Source of the DNA: RYN-428 sp035695715
GTDB taxonomy: Bacteria > Planctomycetota > Phycisphaerae > Tepidisphaerales > Tepidisphaeraceae
Direction of reading: 5' to 3'
Length of the DNA stretch: 27,561 nucleotides
Assembly (NCBI GenBank): GCA_035695715.1
Contig: DASRRM010000046.1
Location: forward strand, 1 to 27,561
Shown: piece by piece, positions 1-8,519 of the stretch
Layout: each line of letters opens with the position of its first letter
Position numbering within the stretch: the first letter of the stretch is position 1
Position numbers and translations under genes: made by a program
The notes under the pieces: model-generated
The model's database searches: none
What the model saw: only the letters and a program-made list of their open reading frames with translations
What the model was told of the DNA's origin: nothing

Positions 1-3
1 CAC

Positions 4-54
4 GGCCTCCTTTCTATATTGAGTTGTGGTAACTACAACATAGAAAAGGAGGCC
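4..54. repeat. long imperfect hairpin
   Basis: GGCCTCCTTTCTAT (4-17) pairs with ATAGAAAAGGAGGCC (40-54), with one bulged A. Inside the loop GTTGT (23-27) pairs with ACAAC (35-39). The result is an almost continuous hairpin of about 50 nt. There is no clear U-tract after the stem, so a simple intrinsic terminator is not obvious; it could still be a terminator of a gene to the left or the end of a mobile element. Only one copy is seen here. Confidence 0.6.
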
Positions 55-115
55 AAATATTGCGCGCCCCGCGGGCGAAATTATGCCTGCCGTCGGAATT
101 TAGTTCGCGGCGTAG

Positions 116-226
116 CGTGACACGGCCGTCTCGGCCGTGCCGGAGACGATAAAACGCGAAGAATACTTCTTGAAACTCACTACATCGCCAGCACGGGCGG
201 GACGCCGGCGAGACGCCCGTGTCACG
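116..226 (-). repeat. family A inverted-repeat element, copy A1
   Basis: A 111-bp element bounded by CGTGACACGG and CCGTGTCACG. Its reverse complement aligns along its whole length with the element at 21661-21772: both run from CGTGACACGGGCGTC, through CCGCCCGTGCTGGCGATG and a middle containing TTCTTCGC, to CACGGCCGAGACG and CGTGTCACG. Relative to that copy, A1 carries an 11-nt insertion in one arm and lacks about 11 nt of the middle. The terminal inverted repeats are about 33 bp, and each contains a smaller palindrome of the CACGGSCGTC/CGSCCGTG type. It has no coding capacity, which suggests a MITE- or REPIN-like non-autonomous element. Confidence 0.8.
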
Positions 227-244
227 CGTGTCACGCGTGTCGCG
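218..244. repeat. 9-bp tandem triplication at the end of A1
   Basis: CGTGTCACG, CGTGTCACG and CGTGTCGCG follow one another with exact 9-bp period. The first unit is the outer 9 bp of element A1, so the element end has been tandemly copied outward, the third copy differing by one base. Slippage or repeated end-processing could produce this. Confidence 0.8.
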
Positions 245-294
245 TCAAAGCACGAAATCTCTCCATAAATGCTCGCCGGTTTCACCGCGGCACA

Positions 295-311
295 TTAAAA
301 CCGCTCAGTTT
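295..311 (+). repeat. 17-bp dispersed repeat, copy 1
   Basis: TTAAAACCGCTCAGTTT occurs here and again, identical and on the same strand, at 21783-21799. Both copies lie just right of a family A element (69 bp and 10 bp away). A 17-bp exact match in GC-rich DNA is unlikely by chance in a window this size. Its role is unknown. Confidence 0.6.
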
Positions 312-380
312 AGGAAAATGACCTTGCGCGATCCGGCGCCTCGGTTCTTCGCAGGGTCCACTCGTGTCCCGTTTTACTTA

Positions 381-1880
381 TCACCAAATTCCCCGCAGCT
401 CCCCCAATTCCGGGGCGCTGTTCTTATACCTTTCCCACCTCCCGATCGATGATGAGTAGATGGGCTTGCGCACCTGATTGCGGCTGGCGGTGTTGACGGC
501 TCGATCGTTTTCATGGAATGCCAGGCACCGCTCATCCCAGGGCAGATTCAGGAAATCGAGCAACCGGCGGATTTGGCCGGCCGGGTCGGCGACGAGGTCT
601 TCATAGCGCACATCCAGAATCTGCGCCCCGAGCAGATCCTTCCAACGCTGCATTTGCCGCTGGTAATCGCGGTAGTAGGAAACCAGATGGCTGACGTCGT
701 TGCTGAAGGCGTTGCCCTTCTCGAAATCGGTGAGGAAACAGGAAATGCAGGTGTCGCGCGGATCGCGGATGCAATGAATAATGTGACACTTGGGAAGGAT
801 CAATGCGGCCATGCCAAGCCATTCGTAATTCTGCGGCATCTTGTCGGTGACATACGTGGCGGTGGAACTCAGGCTGTTGATGACGCTGAGATATTGCTCC
901 GCCAGGCGGTCGACTTCGCGAAGGCAGAGCAGCTCAAGGCATTCCGGATATACCAGGCCCTCGGCCCAGGGGGTTGATGCGAGCGAAACGGAGATTTCCC
1001 CGAGCGTGCGAAGCTCTCCTCCGCCGAAGATCGATGGATGGCTGGCGAGGATTTGCTCGACCAGCGTGGTGCCCGAGCGCGGGACGCCGACGATCAGCAG
1101 CGGCCGGGTATCGTGGCGCGTTGTATGCGGCAGCGCCGCCAACCGGGCGGGCGTGAAAAAATCCAGGCAGCGGTCGACCCACTTTGAATAGGCCGATGGG
1201 TCGAAAGTCTCCGGCACGAGCTTTTTCGCCCGCCGCATGTGCGCGAAGGCATCGTCGTAGCGCCCGGTTGCCTCCAGCAGCGAAGCCGCCGAAACATGCA
1301 GCCGCCGCGCCAGCGCCGGGGAAATCTTGGCACTGGCGAGGGTTCGCTCAATGACCTGCACAGCCTGGTCGTGATGAGCGATGCGCCCGGCCAGGTCGGC
1401 ATACGCCGACGCCAGATGCCAGCTTGTGTATCCGGAATCGACCAGCGGCTGAAGGATCTCCCACCCCGCCTGCGGCTGGGCATCGGTTGTGAGCACCACA
1501 GCGCGGGTAATGCGCGTATCGGGGTCGGCTGGAGCAAGGTCGAAGGCCAGTTTGCTGTGATGCAGCGCGCGGTCAGTTCGCCCGTGGGAGACAAACCACT
1601 GGGCCAGCATCTTGTGGGCCTCGGCGAAGCTGGGATCGAGCTCTGCCGCCCGCTGATAGTGCGTTTCCACGAGCGGCCGCAGGTCGAGTTTCCACGCTGC
1701 CGACGCGACGCGGAAATGATAATCGGGCACATCGGGCTGAAGGCCGACGGCCTGCTGAAAGCGGTCGAGGGCGGCGGCGAATTGTGCCTGGGAGTAGAGC
1801 AAGTCCCCCGCCGCCACATGCTCGCGAGCAAGCTCGGCGGGTCGCGCGGAACTGGGGAAGCTGGCACGAATATTAGACAT
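381..1880 (-). CDS. TPR-containing sulfotransferase family protein
   Basis: About 499 residues. The N-terminal ~230 residues are helical TPR-type repeats with alternating small and aromatic positions (for example around AALDRFQQAVGLQPDVPDYH and YQRAAELDPSFAEAHKML). The C-terminal half is a sulfotransferase domain. PLLIVGVPRSGTTLVEQIL is the 5'-phosphosulfate-binding loop for PAPS; CIRDPRDTCIS and VRYEDLVADP match the 3'-phosphate-binding region and the later conserved DL motif. Family members transfer sulfate from PAPS to sugars or peptide tyrosines; the acceptor cannot be read from sequence. Start choice: the ATG opening MSNIRASFPSS is used because the TPR region begins right after it. The frame stays open to an ATG at 1925 and a GTG at 1940, and none has a good Shine-Dalgarno. 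No signal peptide, so cytoplasmic. It diverges from the PEP-CTERM gene. Confidence 0.85.
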   Translation of the reverse strand: MSNIRASFPSSARPAELAREHVAAGDLLYSQAQFAAALDRFQQAVGLQPDVPDYHFRVASAAWKLDLRPLVETHYQRAAELDPSFAEAHKMLAQWFVSHGRTDRALHHSKLAFDLAPADPDTRITRAVVLTTDAQPQAGWEILQPLVDSGYTSWHLASAYADLAGRIAHHDQAVQVIERTLASAKISPALARRLHVSAASLLEATGRYDDAFAHMRRAKKLVPETFDPSAYSKWVDRCLDFFTPARLAALPHTTRHDTRPLLIVGVPRSGTTLVEQILASHPSIFGGGELRTLGEISVSLASTPWAEGLVYPECLELLCLREVDRLAEQYLSVINSLSSTATYVTDKMPQNYEWLGMAALILPKCHIIHCIRDPRDTCISCFLTDFEKGNAFSNDVSHLVSYYRDYQRQMQRWKDLLGAQILDVRYEDLVADPAGQIRRLLDFLNLPWDERCLAFHENDRAVNTASRNQVRKPIYSSSIGRWERYKNSAPELGELRGIW

Positions 1881-2044
1881 GTGCTGGCGGGAAATATCGT
1901 TTAACTCACAAAACCGCAAGGGCATCCCATACACACCCACTACTATTCGGGATCTAACTTTTCTGTGTGACGACTCCCGCCCCGAGTGCGTTTGTACTCA
2001 GGGGAAAGTGGGGATTGGAGTGATAGTGGGAATTGTAATGTTCA

Positions 2045-2124
2045 CGCCGGCGTCTGAGGTACCCCGAAGACCCGGATCCATCGCGCGAAGGATCCGGGTC
2101 TTCGGAGTACCTCAGACACCGGCG
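2045..2124. repeat. family C: 35-bp-stem hairpin in divergent gap
   Basis: The arm 2045-2079 (starting CGCCGGCGTCTGAGGTAC) and the arm 2090-2124 are reverse complements at 33 of 35 positions around a 10-nt loop (ATCGCGCGAA). It sits in the 537-bp gap between two divergent genes, roughly 300 bp upstream of the PEP-CTERM gene and 165 bp upstream of the sulfotransferase. Because both neighbouring genes start here, it is not placed like a terminator of either. Apart from it I see no convincing promoter or other element in 1881-2417. Confidence 0.85.
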
Positions 2125-2417
2125 TGCGCATTTAGAAAATCCGCCCTCGCCCATCTCCTTGGGGCTACACGAGGAGGAGCCCCGACGCCACGTTTGAGCG
2201 CCACACCCTGTTGTTCGATAAATCTGACAATCTGCTTGCATTTTCGGCCATAGCCTGTACTTTAGATAATGTTAACTCTGCTACGATGGGTTGACCAGGC
2301 GATGGCAAATTCTTGTCTCGCGGGCGATCCGTTTTTTTCCTTTCCAAAATCCTTCCCAATTCGATTCTTGACGTCAGAACGGAAATTCACGCATTAGCTG
2401 AACTTAGGTGGAGAAAC

Positions 2418-5400
2418 ATGCAACGAATTAAGATGAGCCGTCGCGCCGCCCGCGCCAATTTCTCGAAGTCCAGGCGAATGATTGCTGGGGCGGCTTTTGC
2501 CGCCGCCCCGCTGCTTGCCTCGCCGATGCTGTTTGCAGCCGCGCCGGCGGGGGTGTTCTCTTCCTTTAACTACACCGCCGCTTCCAATATGACTGACACC
2601 AATGTCAGTCTCAATTCGAACTATACCTATCAGGAAGCCGCCAACATCAACGGCGGCGCGCTGACGATCAATGGCGTGAACTTCGCCACTGGCGGATTGA
2701 CATCAGGCACTTCCAATGGAAGCACCTGGGCCATCGGCGGAACCGGAACCATTACGTCCTATACCGCCAACACCACTGCCAACGGCAACAACAACATCGC
2801 CACAACCAATCAGTTGTACACGATGGAAACCACGTTCAGCTATAATGGCAAACCGGCCATTTTCACGCTGAACGGCCTGACGGCTGGCACCGTCTACAGC
2901 CTGACTTATTACGATAGCTCATTCGGCACCCCGGGCACCCGCGTAATGAGTTCCATCACCAGCTCTGACGGCGGGTCAATCAGCAATTATGACGAGAACG
3001 GCAGCGGGGACGGTGTCGGAAGCTTGCTGAGATACACCTTTGTTGCCACCGGCGCCTCCGAAGCCCTCACGTTCAACCCCGTAAATTCCAACACCTTCCA
3101 GTTCTACGGCTTCAGCAATGAGCAGGTGTTTACCAACACCTTCACCAGCAGCAGCGGCTCAAACTGGTCCACCGCCGCCTATTCCATTCCCGCCCTTGCC
3201 CCAACCGCCGGCGCGGGGGGTACCAATGTCATCTTTCCCACCGGCGGCTCGTTGCAGACGGTAAACCTCGATGTCAACGAAACCGTTGGGCACATTCAGT
3301 TCAACAGCGCCAATGGCTGGACGATTTCCAGCTCCAGCGCCAGCACGCTGACGCTTCAGGGCGACGTCGGCGGCGTTTCAGTGCTCGATGCCACGGCCGG
3401 CACGAATACCATTTCCGTTCCTCTCACTTTTAACAACAACGTCGTCAAATACGGGGCGGGGTCGATTGTCTTTACCAACAATATTACCAGCAACGGAAAC
3501 TCCCTGACCATCGGCAGCGATGGCGGCGTGCAGTTCGGCGACGGCGCCACGACCAATGGCGCCACCGACGGGCCAATCGTCAATAATGGCGCGCTCACCT
3601 TTGCCAATTTCACGCCGCAGAGCTACGGCAGTGCCACCGCCGTCATCAGCGGCACCGGCAATCTGGTGCAAAGCGGGCCCGCCGCCCTCACCCTCACGGG
3701 TTCCAACACCTTCACCGGCACCACAACAGTCAGCGGCTCCGGCGGCATCATTCTCGCCAACGGCAACGCCCTGTCCGGCAGCACGGTTGCCGTGTCTCCA
3801 CAGATAACGTTTTCCCCTCTTTCGGTGGATTCATACACATTTGGCGGCCTGACCGGTTCGGGGGCTTTAAGCCTTGCCGACACCAGCTCCGCCCCTATTG
3901 CCCTGACCATCGGCACCAACAACCTCAATGCGACCTACTCGGGAAACATCACCGGCGCCAGCGCCAGTTCTCTCACCAAGCTCGGCACGGGCACGCAAAT
4001 CTTGAGCGGAAGCAACGCTGGTTTCGCCGGCACCACAGCCATTAACGGCGGAGTTCTTGAAGCCGCCCAGACGATTTCTTTGTCAGGCTATACAACGCCA
4101 GGCCAAATCAGCGTCGGGGCAGCCGGCACACTTGCCGTTGAGGTTGGGCCCGCCGGCACGCCTTCCTATTTCCAGCCCAGTGACATCACCAGCATCCTGG
4201 CCAACGTTACTTTCGCACCCGGCGCAACGATCGGCATCGATACCACCAACGCGACCGGAGGCGTCTTCACCTACGCCCCTGGCATCGCGATCAACGGCAG
4301 CTTATTGAAGCTCGGTGCCGGAACGCTGCAGCTTGGCGGCACCAACAGCTACAGCGGCAACACCGCCATTCAAAATGGAACACTGCAATTCCTCGGTTCG
4401 GGCAGTTTTACCGGGACCGCCGGTGCTCTTACCCTGGGATCATCGACCAACTCCGGCGTTCTTATACTTGGCGATTCCAGCGGCCCGGTGAACGCGACTT
4501 TCACCTCTTTGACCGTGTCCGGGACGGGAACCGCCAGCGCAGTTGTTGGCGGAAGTTCGTCGATTTCAACCCTGACCATCAACAATGCCGCCGCCGACAC
4601 TTATTCCGGAACCCTTGGCGGCACCGGCACGCAAAATAACCTTGCGTTGACCAAAGGCGGCGCAGGGACATTGACGCTGCCGGGCGCGTATGGCTTCGTC
4701 GGTCCGACCACGATCAATGCCGGCGTCATGGTGATCTCCTCGCTTCAGGCCGGTGGAACGGCCAGCGGCATTGGCGCTGCCACGAACGCGGCTGGTAATC
4801 TGGTGTTTGGCGGCGGCACGTTGCAATACGTCGGAAGTGCCGCGGCATCCACCGATCGCCTGTTTACGCTGGCCGGCTCGGGCACGATTGATTCTTCCGG
4901 CGGCGGGGCCGTCAACTTCAGCAATACCGGCACCATTGCCACCAGCGGAACGGCCGCACCCACTTTGACATTGCAGGGAAGCAACACCGGCAGCAATACG
5001 TTTGCAGGCCTCCTGCCTGACAATGGCACCAACATCACCAGCCTCACCAAATCCGGCGGCGGGACCTGGTTCATCACCGGCACCGCCAGTACCTTCACCG
5101 GCGTAACCACCATCAACTCCGGCATCCTGAATGTCGCCTCTCTGGCGAACTATGGCTCGGCCAGCAGTATTGGCGCAAGGCTCGCGTCGCAGGAAGTCGC
5201 TCAGAACGTCGGAATTCACTTTGCCGGCGGCACGCTGCAATATACCGGCTCAACGCCGCAGACAACCAATCGCCAGATTCGCGTCAGCACCGCCGGCGGC
5301 ACGATTGACGCATCGGGAAGCAGCCCGACTGCAACCCTCACCTTCAATTTCAACGGAGTCAATACCGACTTTTTCGACACCGCCGGCACCCGAACACTCA

Positions 5401-7478
5401 CCTTCACCGGCTCCAACACTGGTCCCAATACCTTCGACCAGACCATCACCGATCAAGCCGCCAGCCCCACCACCGTCAACAAGACCGGCTTTGGAACCTG
5501 GATTCTGGGCGGCAACATGGCCGCCGGCAGCGGTGGTTCCAATGGGTATACCGGCGGCACTAATGTCCAGAACGGAACGCTCGCGCTGGCCAGCACTGGC
5601 ACGATGAACCCACTGGGCGCGCTAACCCTGGGATCGGGTACAACCAGCGGCGTTTTTGAGATTGGCGATGCCACCGGCGCTGGTACGGCAACATTCTCCA
5701 ACCTCGCCGTTTCAGGAATCGGCGCGTCCAACTCCATTATCTCCGGCAGCTCTTCCAGCGCTATCTCAACGCTGACAATCAACAACGCCGCCGCCAATTC
5801 GTTCTACGGAACCATCGGCGGACCTGGAGCCAATCAAAATAACCTGGGCCTGACCAAGAGCGGCGCTGGGACATTGACGTTAAATAACGCCTCGACGTAT
5901 GTCGGCCCCACGATCATTCAGGGCGGAACGCTGAAGCTTCAGTTGCCTCAGGTTGCAGCCGCCTCGGTAGCCACGGTCAACAGCTATACCTTCACCAACG
6001 GCGTCACCAACCTGATTTCCGGAGAAAACCCCACCGCCAACACCAACGGAAGTGGCGGAACTGAATCCTCCGGCGCAGTTGGCGTTTTGACCGACAACGC
6101 GATGGGACCCTTAACCGGCGCTGTCAACACGGCCAGGTACACCATCGGCAACAACGCCAGCCTCACCTACTCGCTGGGCAGTTCCGCCACCGGCTACAGC
6201 CTCAATGCCGTCCAGTTGTATTCGGTCTGGAACGATAGCGGCCGAAGCCAGATCACCCTTTCCAATATCAGCTATTCCACCGTGGCCGCCCCCAGCACCT
6301 TTATCACCCTCCCCTCCACCGGCATCAATTACGCACCGGGCAACGGCACCGGCCTGGCCACCATCACCGCCCCGGGCGGCTTCCTGATCAATAACGCCGC
6401 CGACATCCAGTTCAACTTCGGAGGCCAGGAAAACAACTACGTCGGATACGGCGAATTGCAGGTATTCGGCACGCCTACGCCAACCTCCATCCTGCCATCG
6501 GCCACGCCTGTGCAACTCGCCACCGGCGCGACACTGGATCTGGCGGGAACCACGCAGACCATCGCGTCACTTGCCGATGCAACGGCGGGAAGCACCGGAT
6601 CGGTCATCAATAGCGCCGCGGCCGTCCCCGCCACCCTCACGATCAACCCCGCCAGCGGCACTACGACATTCAGCGGGTCGATCAGCGACAATGGAACCGC
6701 CAATGCCATCAGCGTCGTGAAATCCGGCGCGGGAACCCAGGTCCTTGCCGGGGCAAGCACATTCTCCGGCACCACCAGCGTGAACGGCGGGCCACTCATC
6801 ATCGCCGGCTCGCTGCCGGCCGGGGGAACAGTCCTGGTCGCGGCCAATGCGACGCTCGGCGGCAGCGGATCGGTGGGAGCCATCACCGCGGGCCCGAGCA
6901 GCGCCGGCCTGATCGCCCCCGCCTTCGGAGCGCCCAAGATTCTCACCGCGCCCACCGTCGCCGGGGGAACCGCCCTGCAGTTCGCTTTCCAGTTAACCCA
7001 GCCCGACAATAGCAGCGCGAACTACGGAAACTCCGCCGCCCCGGCCAACGACGTGCTGCATCTGACCGGATCACAAGCTATCGGCAATGGCGGATTGACC
7101 AGCGGCAACATCGTGAGCATCTACCTTCCCGCCGGATTGAGCGCTGGCAATACGTTCAAGGGTGCCTTCTACGCCGACAGCGACACGAATTTGGGCAATG
7201 AAATCAGCGCGGCGACTTATGTGTTTTACGAAGGTTCATCAGTCGGCGGCGGCGACGCCACCACCTACGATGGAACCACCTACAAGCCAATCGCTGATTT
7301 CGGCCTGACCGTGAGTACCAGTGCTGTTCCCGAGTCGGCGGCGTTTGCTTCAGGCACCGTCAACGGCACGGTGGCACAGTTTACGGTCTCATCCGTTCCC
7401 GAGCCCGGGGCACTTTCGCTGTTGGCATTGGGCGGCCTGGGCTTGTTGGCGCGACGCCGCCGCATGTGCGGCAAGTAA
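2418..7478 (+). CDS. giant autotransporter-type beta-strand repeat protein with PEP-CTERM anchor
   Basis: 1686 residues. The ATG at 2418 is preferred over earlier in-frame starts because AGGTGGAG lies just before it and a long signal peptide follows: a basic region with RR pairs (residues 8-20) then a hydrophobic Ala-rich core to about 43. The body is Gly/Thr/Ser/Asn-rich with at least eight units of the autotransporter-associated beta-strand type (pattern LTLTGSNTFTGTTTVSGG), expected to form a right-handed beta-helix. Two long blocks, coded near 4420-4690 and 5615-5885, are diverged duplicates (GALTLGS ... STLTINNAAA ... LTK.GAGTLTL). The C-terminus is VPEPGALSLLALGGLGLLA plus RRRR, the PEP-CTERM signal processed by exosortase. 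There is no C-terminal beta-barrel, so despite the repeat name it is not a self-secreting autotransporter. Probably a surface or extracellular-matrix protein; no exosortase lies nearby. Confidence 0.9.
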   Translation: MQRIKMSRRAARANFSKSRRMIAGAAFAAAPLLASPMLFAAAPAGVFSSFNYTAASNMTDTNVSLNSNYTYQEAANINGGALTINGVNFATGGLTSGTSNGSTWAIGGTGTITSYTANTTANGNNNIATTNQLYTMETTFSYNGKPAIFTLNGLTAGTVYSLTYYDSSFGTPGTRVMSSITSSDGGSISNYDENGSGDGVGSLLRYTFVATGASEALTFNPVNSNTFQFYGFSNEQVFTNTFTSSSGSNWSTAAYSIPALAPTAGAGGTNVIFPTGGSLQTVNLDVNETVGHIQFNSANGWTISSSSASTLTLQGDVGGVSVLDATAGTNTISVPLTFNNNVVKYGAGSIVFTNNITSNGNSLTIGSDGGVQFGDGATTNGATDGPIVNNGALTFANFTPQSYGSATAVISGTGNLVQSGPAALTLTGSNTFTGTTTVSGSGGIILANGNALSGSTVAVSPQITFSPLSVDSYTFGGLTGSGALSLADTSSAPIALTIGTNNLNATYSGNITGASASSLTKLGTGTQILSGSNAGFAGTTAINGGVLEAAQTISLSGYTTPGQISVGAAGTLAVEVGPAGTPSYFQPSDITSILANVTFAPGATIGIDTTNATGGVFTYAPGIAINGSLLKLGAGTLQLGGTNSYSGNTAIQNGTLQFLGSGSFTGTAGALTLGSSTNSGVLILGDSSGPVNATFTSLTVSGTGTASAVVGGSSSISTLTINNAAADTYSGTLGGTGTQNNLALTKGGAGTLTLPGAYGFVGPTTINAGVMVISSLQAGGTASGIGAATNAAGNLVFGGGTLQYVGSAAASTDRLFTLAGSGTIDSSGGGAVNFSNTGTIATSGTAAPTLTLQGSNTGSNTFAGLLPDNGTNITSLTKSGGGTWFITGTASTFTGVTTINSGILNVASLANYGSASSIGARLASQEVAQNVGIHFAGGTLQYTGSTPQTTNRQIRVSTAGGTIDASGSSPTATLTFNFNGVNTDFFDTAGTRTLTFTGSNTGPNTFDQTITDQAASPTTVNKTGFGTWILGGNMAAGSGGSNGYTGGTNVQNGTLALASTGTMNPLGALTLGSGTTSGVFEIGDATGAGTATFSNLAVSGIGASNSIISGSSSSAISTLTINNAAANSFYGTIGGPGANQNNLGLTKSGAGTLTLNNASTYVGPTIIQGGTLKLQLPQVAAASVATVNSYTFTNGVTNLISGENPTANTNGSGGTESSGAVGVLTDNAMGPLTGAVNTARYTIGNNASLTYSLGSSATGYSLNAVQLYSVWNDSGRSQITLSNISYSTVAAPSTFITLPSTGINYAPGNGTGLATITAPGGFLINNAADIQFNFGGQENNYVGYGELQVFGTPTPTSILPSATPVQLATGATLDLAGTTQTIASLADATAGSTGSVINSAAAVPATLTINPASGTTTFSGSISDNGTANAISVVKSGAGTQVLAGASTFSGTTSVNGGPLIIAGSLPAGGTVLVAANATLGGSGSVGAITAGPSSAGLIAPAFGAPKILTAPTVAGGTALQFAFQLTQPDNSSANYGNSAAPANDVLHLTGSQAIGNGGLTSGNIVSIYLPAGLSAGNTFKGAFYADSDTNLGNEISAATYVFYEGSSVGGGDATTYDGTTYKPIADFGLTVSTSAVPESAAFASGTVNGTVAQFTVSSVPEPGALSLLALGGLGLLARRRRMCGK

Positions 7479-7509
7479 TTGAAGCGACCGTGCGACGATA
7501 CGCCGTGTA

Positions 7510-7538
7510 TTGCCCTGGGCGGCTATTCAGTCAATAAT
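7510..7538 (+). promoter_or_regulatory. candidate sigma-70-like promoter of tRNA-Leu
   Basis: TTGCCC (7510-7515) and AATAAT (7533-7538) are separated by 17 bp, a fair match to TTGACA-17-TATAAT. Transcription would begin near 7545, about a dozen bases before the mature tRNA 5' end at 7557. Placement and spacing support it; no alternative better box was seen in the gap. Confidence 0.4.
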
Positions 7539-7556
7539 CCGCCAGGACTGCTCCCG

Positions 7557-7639
7557 GCGAGCGTGGCGGAATGGCAGACGCTACGGACTTAAAATCCGTT
7601 GACCGCAAGGTCGTGCGGGTTCGATCCCCGCCGCTCGCA
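7557..7639 (+). tRNA. tRNA-Leu (anticodon TAA)
   Basis: Acceptor stem GCGAGCG (7557-7563) pairs with CGCTCGC (7632-7638), with discriminator A at 7639. The D-arm region GGCGGAATGGCAGACGC follows. The anticodon loop ACTTAAAAT sits between CGGA and TCCG and reads TAA. A long variable arm (TGACCGCAAGGTCGT) marks a class II tRNA, and the T arm is GCGGG-TTCGATC-CCCGC. The length of 83 nt fits tRNA-Leu. The 3' CCA is not encoded. Confidence 0.97.
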
Positions 7640-7737
7640 ATTGGCTGTTGCCTACCTCCTGGCGCGCGCCGATTTTCGCTGTGCAATTATCGATTATCTG
7701 TTGGAATTTCGCGACTTGCAGACCTAAAATTAATCCA

Positions 7738-8475
7738 ATGCACTTCTATTCATCCCCACAGTGCAGTCGCCCCCGCAAACGCTGTAGCGCGTTTACACTC
7801 ATCGAATTGCTCGTGGTCATTGGGATTATCGCTGTGTTGATGTCGTTGCTGATCCCGGTATTTCACCGGGCGCAGATGGCAGTGCAGTCGGCTACATGCC
7901 TGAATAACCTCCGGCAGTTGGGGACAGCCATGAACGCCTATCTGCACGACAACAACGAAAAGTTTCCCAAGCCAGCAGTTAACGTGCAATATGAAGACTG
8001 GATCTACTGGAATGGCGGGCGCAATCCCGCCGGCGGACGCATCATTCCCTACCTCGGCGGCATCGATGCGGCGAACAAAATCCTGGTCTGCCCTTCCAAC
8101 ACCGGTAATACCTATGTGCCGAGCTATCCCTACAGTTATTCCGTGAACGAATTCATGTGCCGATATTTTTACGACACGATTTCAATCACGCAGGTGCAAA
8201 ACCCATCACAGAAAATCATGGCCATCTGCGAAAGCAGCCAGACCATCGACGATGGATGCTGGGCGGCACAGAACTATCTCGACGGCGAATTCGTCAATCT
8301 GCTGAGCAACCGCCACGACATGGCTCACGAAAGCCGGTACGACTATCTGATCAGCGACGATCTTTCCGGCCGCGGCAACGTCGTCTTCGCCGACTTTCAT
8401 GCCGACATGGTTTCCCGCGCCAATTCGCTCGATCCGAACTTCTACATGGCTTACCCCAACGAGCCGGTGCGATAG
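7738..8475 (+). CDS. type II secretion-like pseudopilin (prepilin N-terminal methylation motif)
   Basis: 245 residues. A short basic leader ending CSAFTLIELLVVIGIIAVLM holds the prepilin peptidase site (cleavage expected before the Phe of FTLIE) followed by the hydrophobic pseudopilin helix. Next comes CLNNLRQLGTAMNAYL, the conserved segment of the large planctomycete pseudopilin family. Members usually end with a DGH motif; here it reads VVFADFHADM, with Phe where Gly is typical. The ATG at 7738 puts the leader at a normal length; the upstream extension would run back towards the tRNA. There is no strong Shine-Dalgarno. It stands alone between tRNA-Leu and a convergent gene, without other secretion genes, as is common for these proteins in planctomycetes. 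Confidence 0.88.
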   Translation: MHFYSSPQCSRPRKRCSAFTLIELLVVIGIIAVLMSLLIPVFHRAQMAVQSATCLNNLRQLGTAMNAYLHDNNEKFPKPAVNVQYEDWIYWNGGRNPAGGRIIPYLGGIDAANKILVCPSNTGNTYVPSYPYSYSVNEFMCRYFYDTISITQVQNPSQKIMAICESSQTIDDGCWAAQNYLDGEFVNLLSNRHDMAHESRYDYLISDDLSGRGNVVFADFHADMVSRANSLDPNFYMAYPNEPVR

Positions 8476-8519
8476 CGGGAACAGCCCGCAATCTCTTTAA
8501 ACATTGGGCCAAAGGAGCG

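Larger units (their letters stand above)
1..380. other. gene-free left end rich in repeats
   Basis: No convincing coding region is visible in this stretch; the short open frames here are low-complexity translations of inverted repeats. It holds a long hairpin (4-54), a 111-bp inverted-repeat element (116-226), a 9-bp tandem triplication at that element's end (218-244) and a 17-bp sequence (295-311) that recurs near 21.8 kb. The sulfotransferase gene ends at its right edge, so this is 3' flank for that gene; what lies to the left is outside the window. Confidence 0.6.

Noticed and set aside
218..244. 9-bp tandem repeats considered as replication iterons
   Set aside because: Only three units, coincident with the end of a mobile-type element, with no replication initiator gene nearby.
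1239..1904. Plus-strand frame of 221 codons antisense to the TPR region of the sulfotransferase gene
   Set aside because: No ribosome binding site or domain; it mirrors the codon structure of the real gene on the other strand.
2367..2394. TTGACG with GCATTA 17 bp later as a promoter for the PEP-CTERM gene
   Set aside because: The -10 match is poor and the start would lie very near the Shine-Dalgarno; not strong enough to annotate.
4420..5885. Similar blocks inside the PEP-CTERM gene considered as a mobile insertion or recombination scar
   Set aside because: They stay in frame, are diverged, and match the natural repeat organisation of beta-helix proteins.
3356..7009. Several minus-strand open frames of 75-225 codons inside the PEP-CTERM gene
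   Set aside because: They are antisense to a repetitive, GC-rich gene, have Pro/Val/Ala-rich low-complexity products and no start signals or domains.
7557..7639. tRNA-Leu as an attachment site for an integrated element
   Set aside because: No integrase and no direct repeat of the tRNA 3' end were seen downstream in the window.
7571..7840. Open frame of 89 codons over the tRNA-Leu gene
   Set aside because: Its first residues (MADATDLKSVDRKVVRVRSPP) are simply the translated tRNA; such frames are a known annotation artefact.
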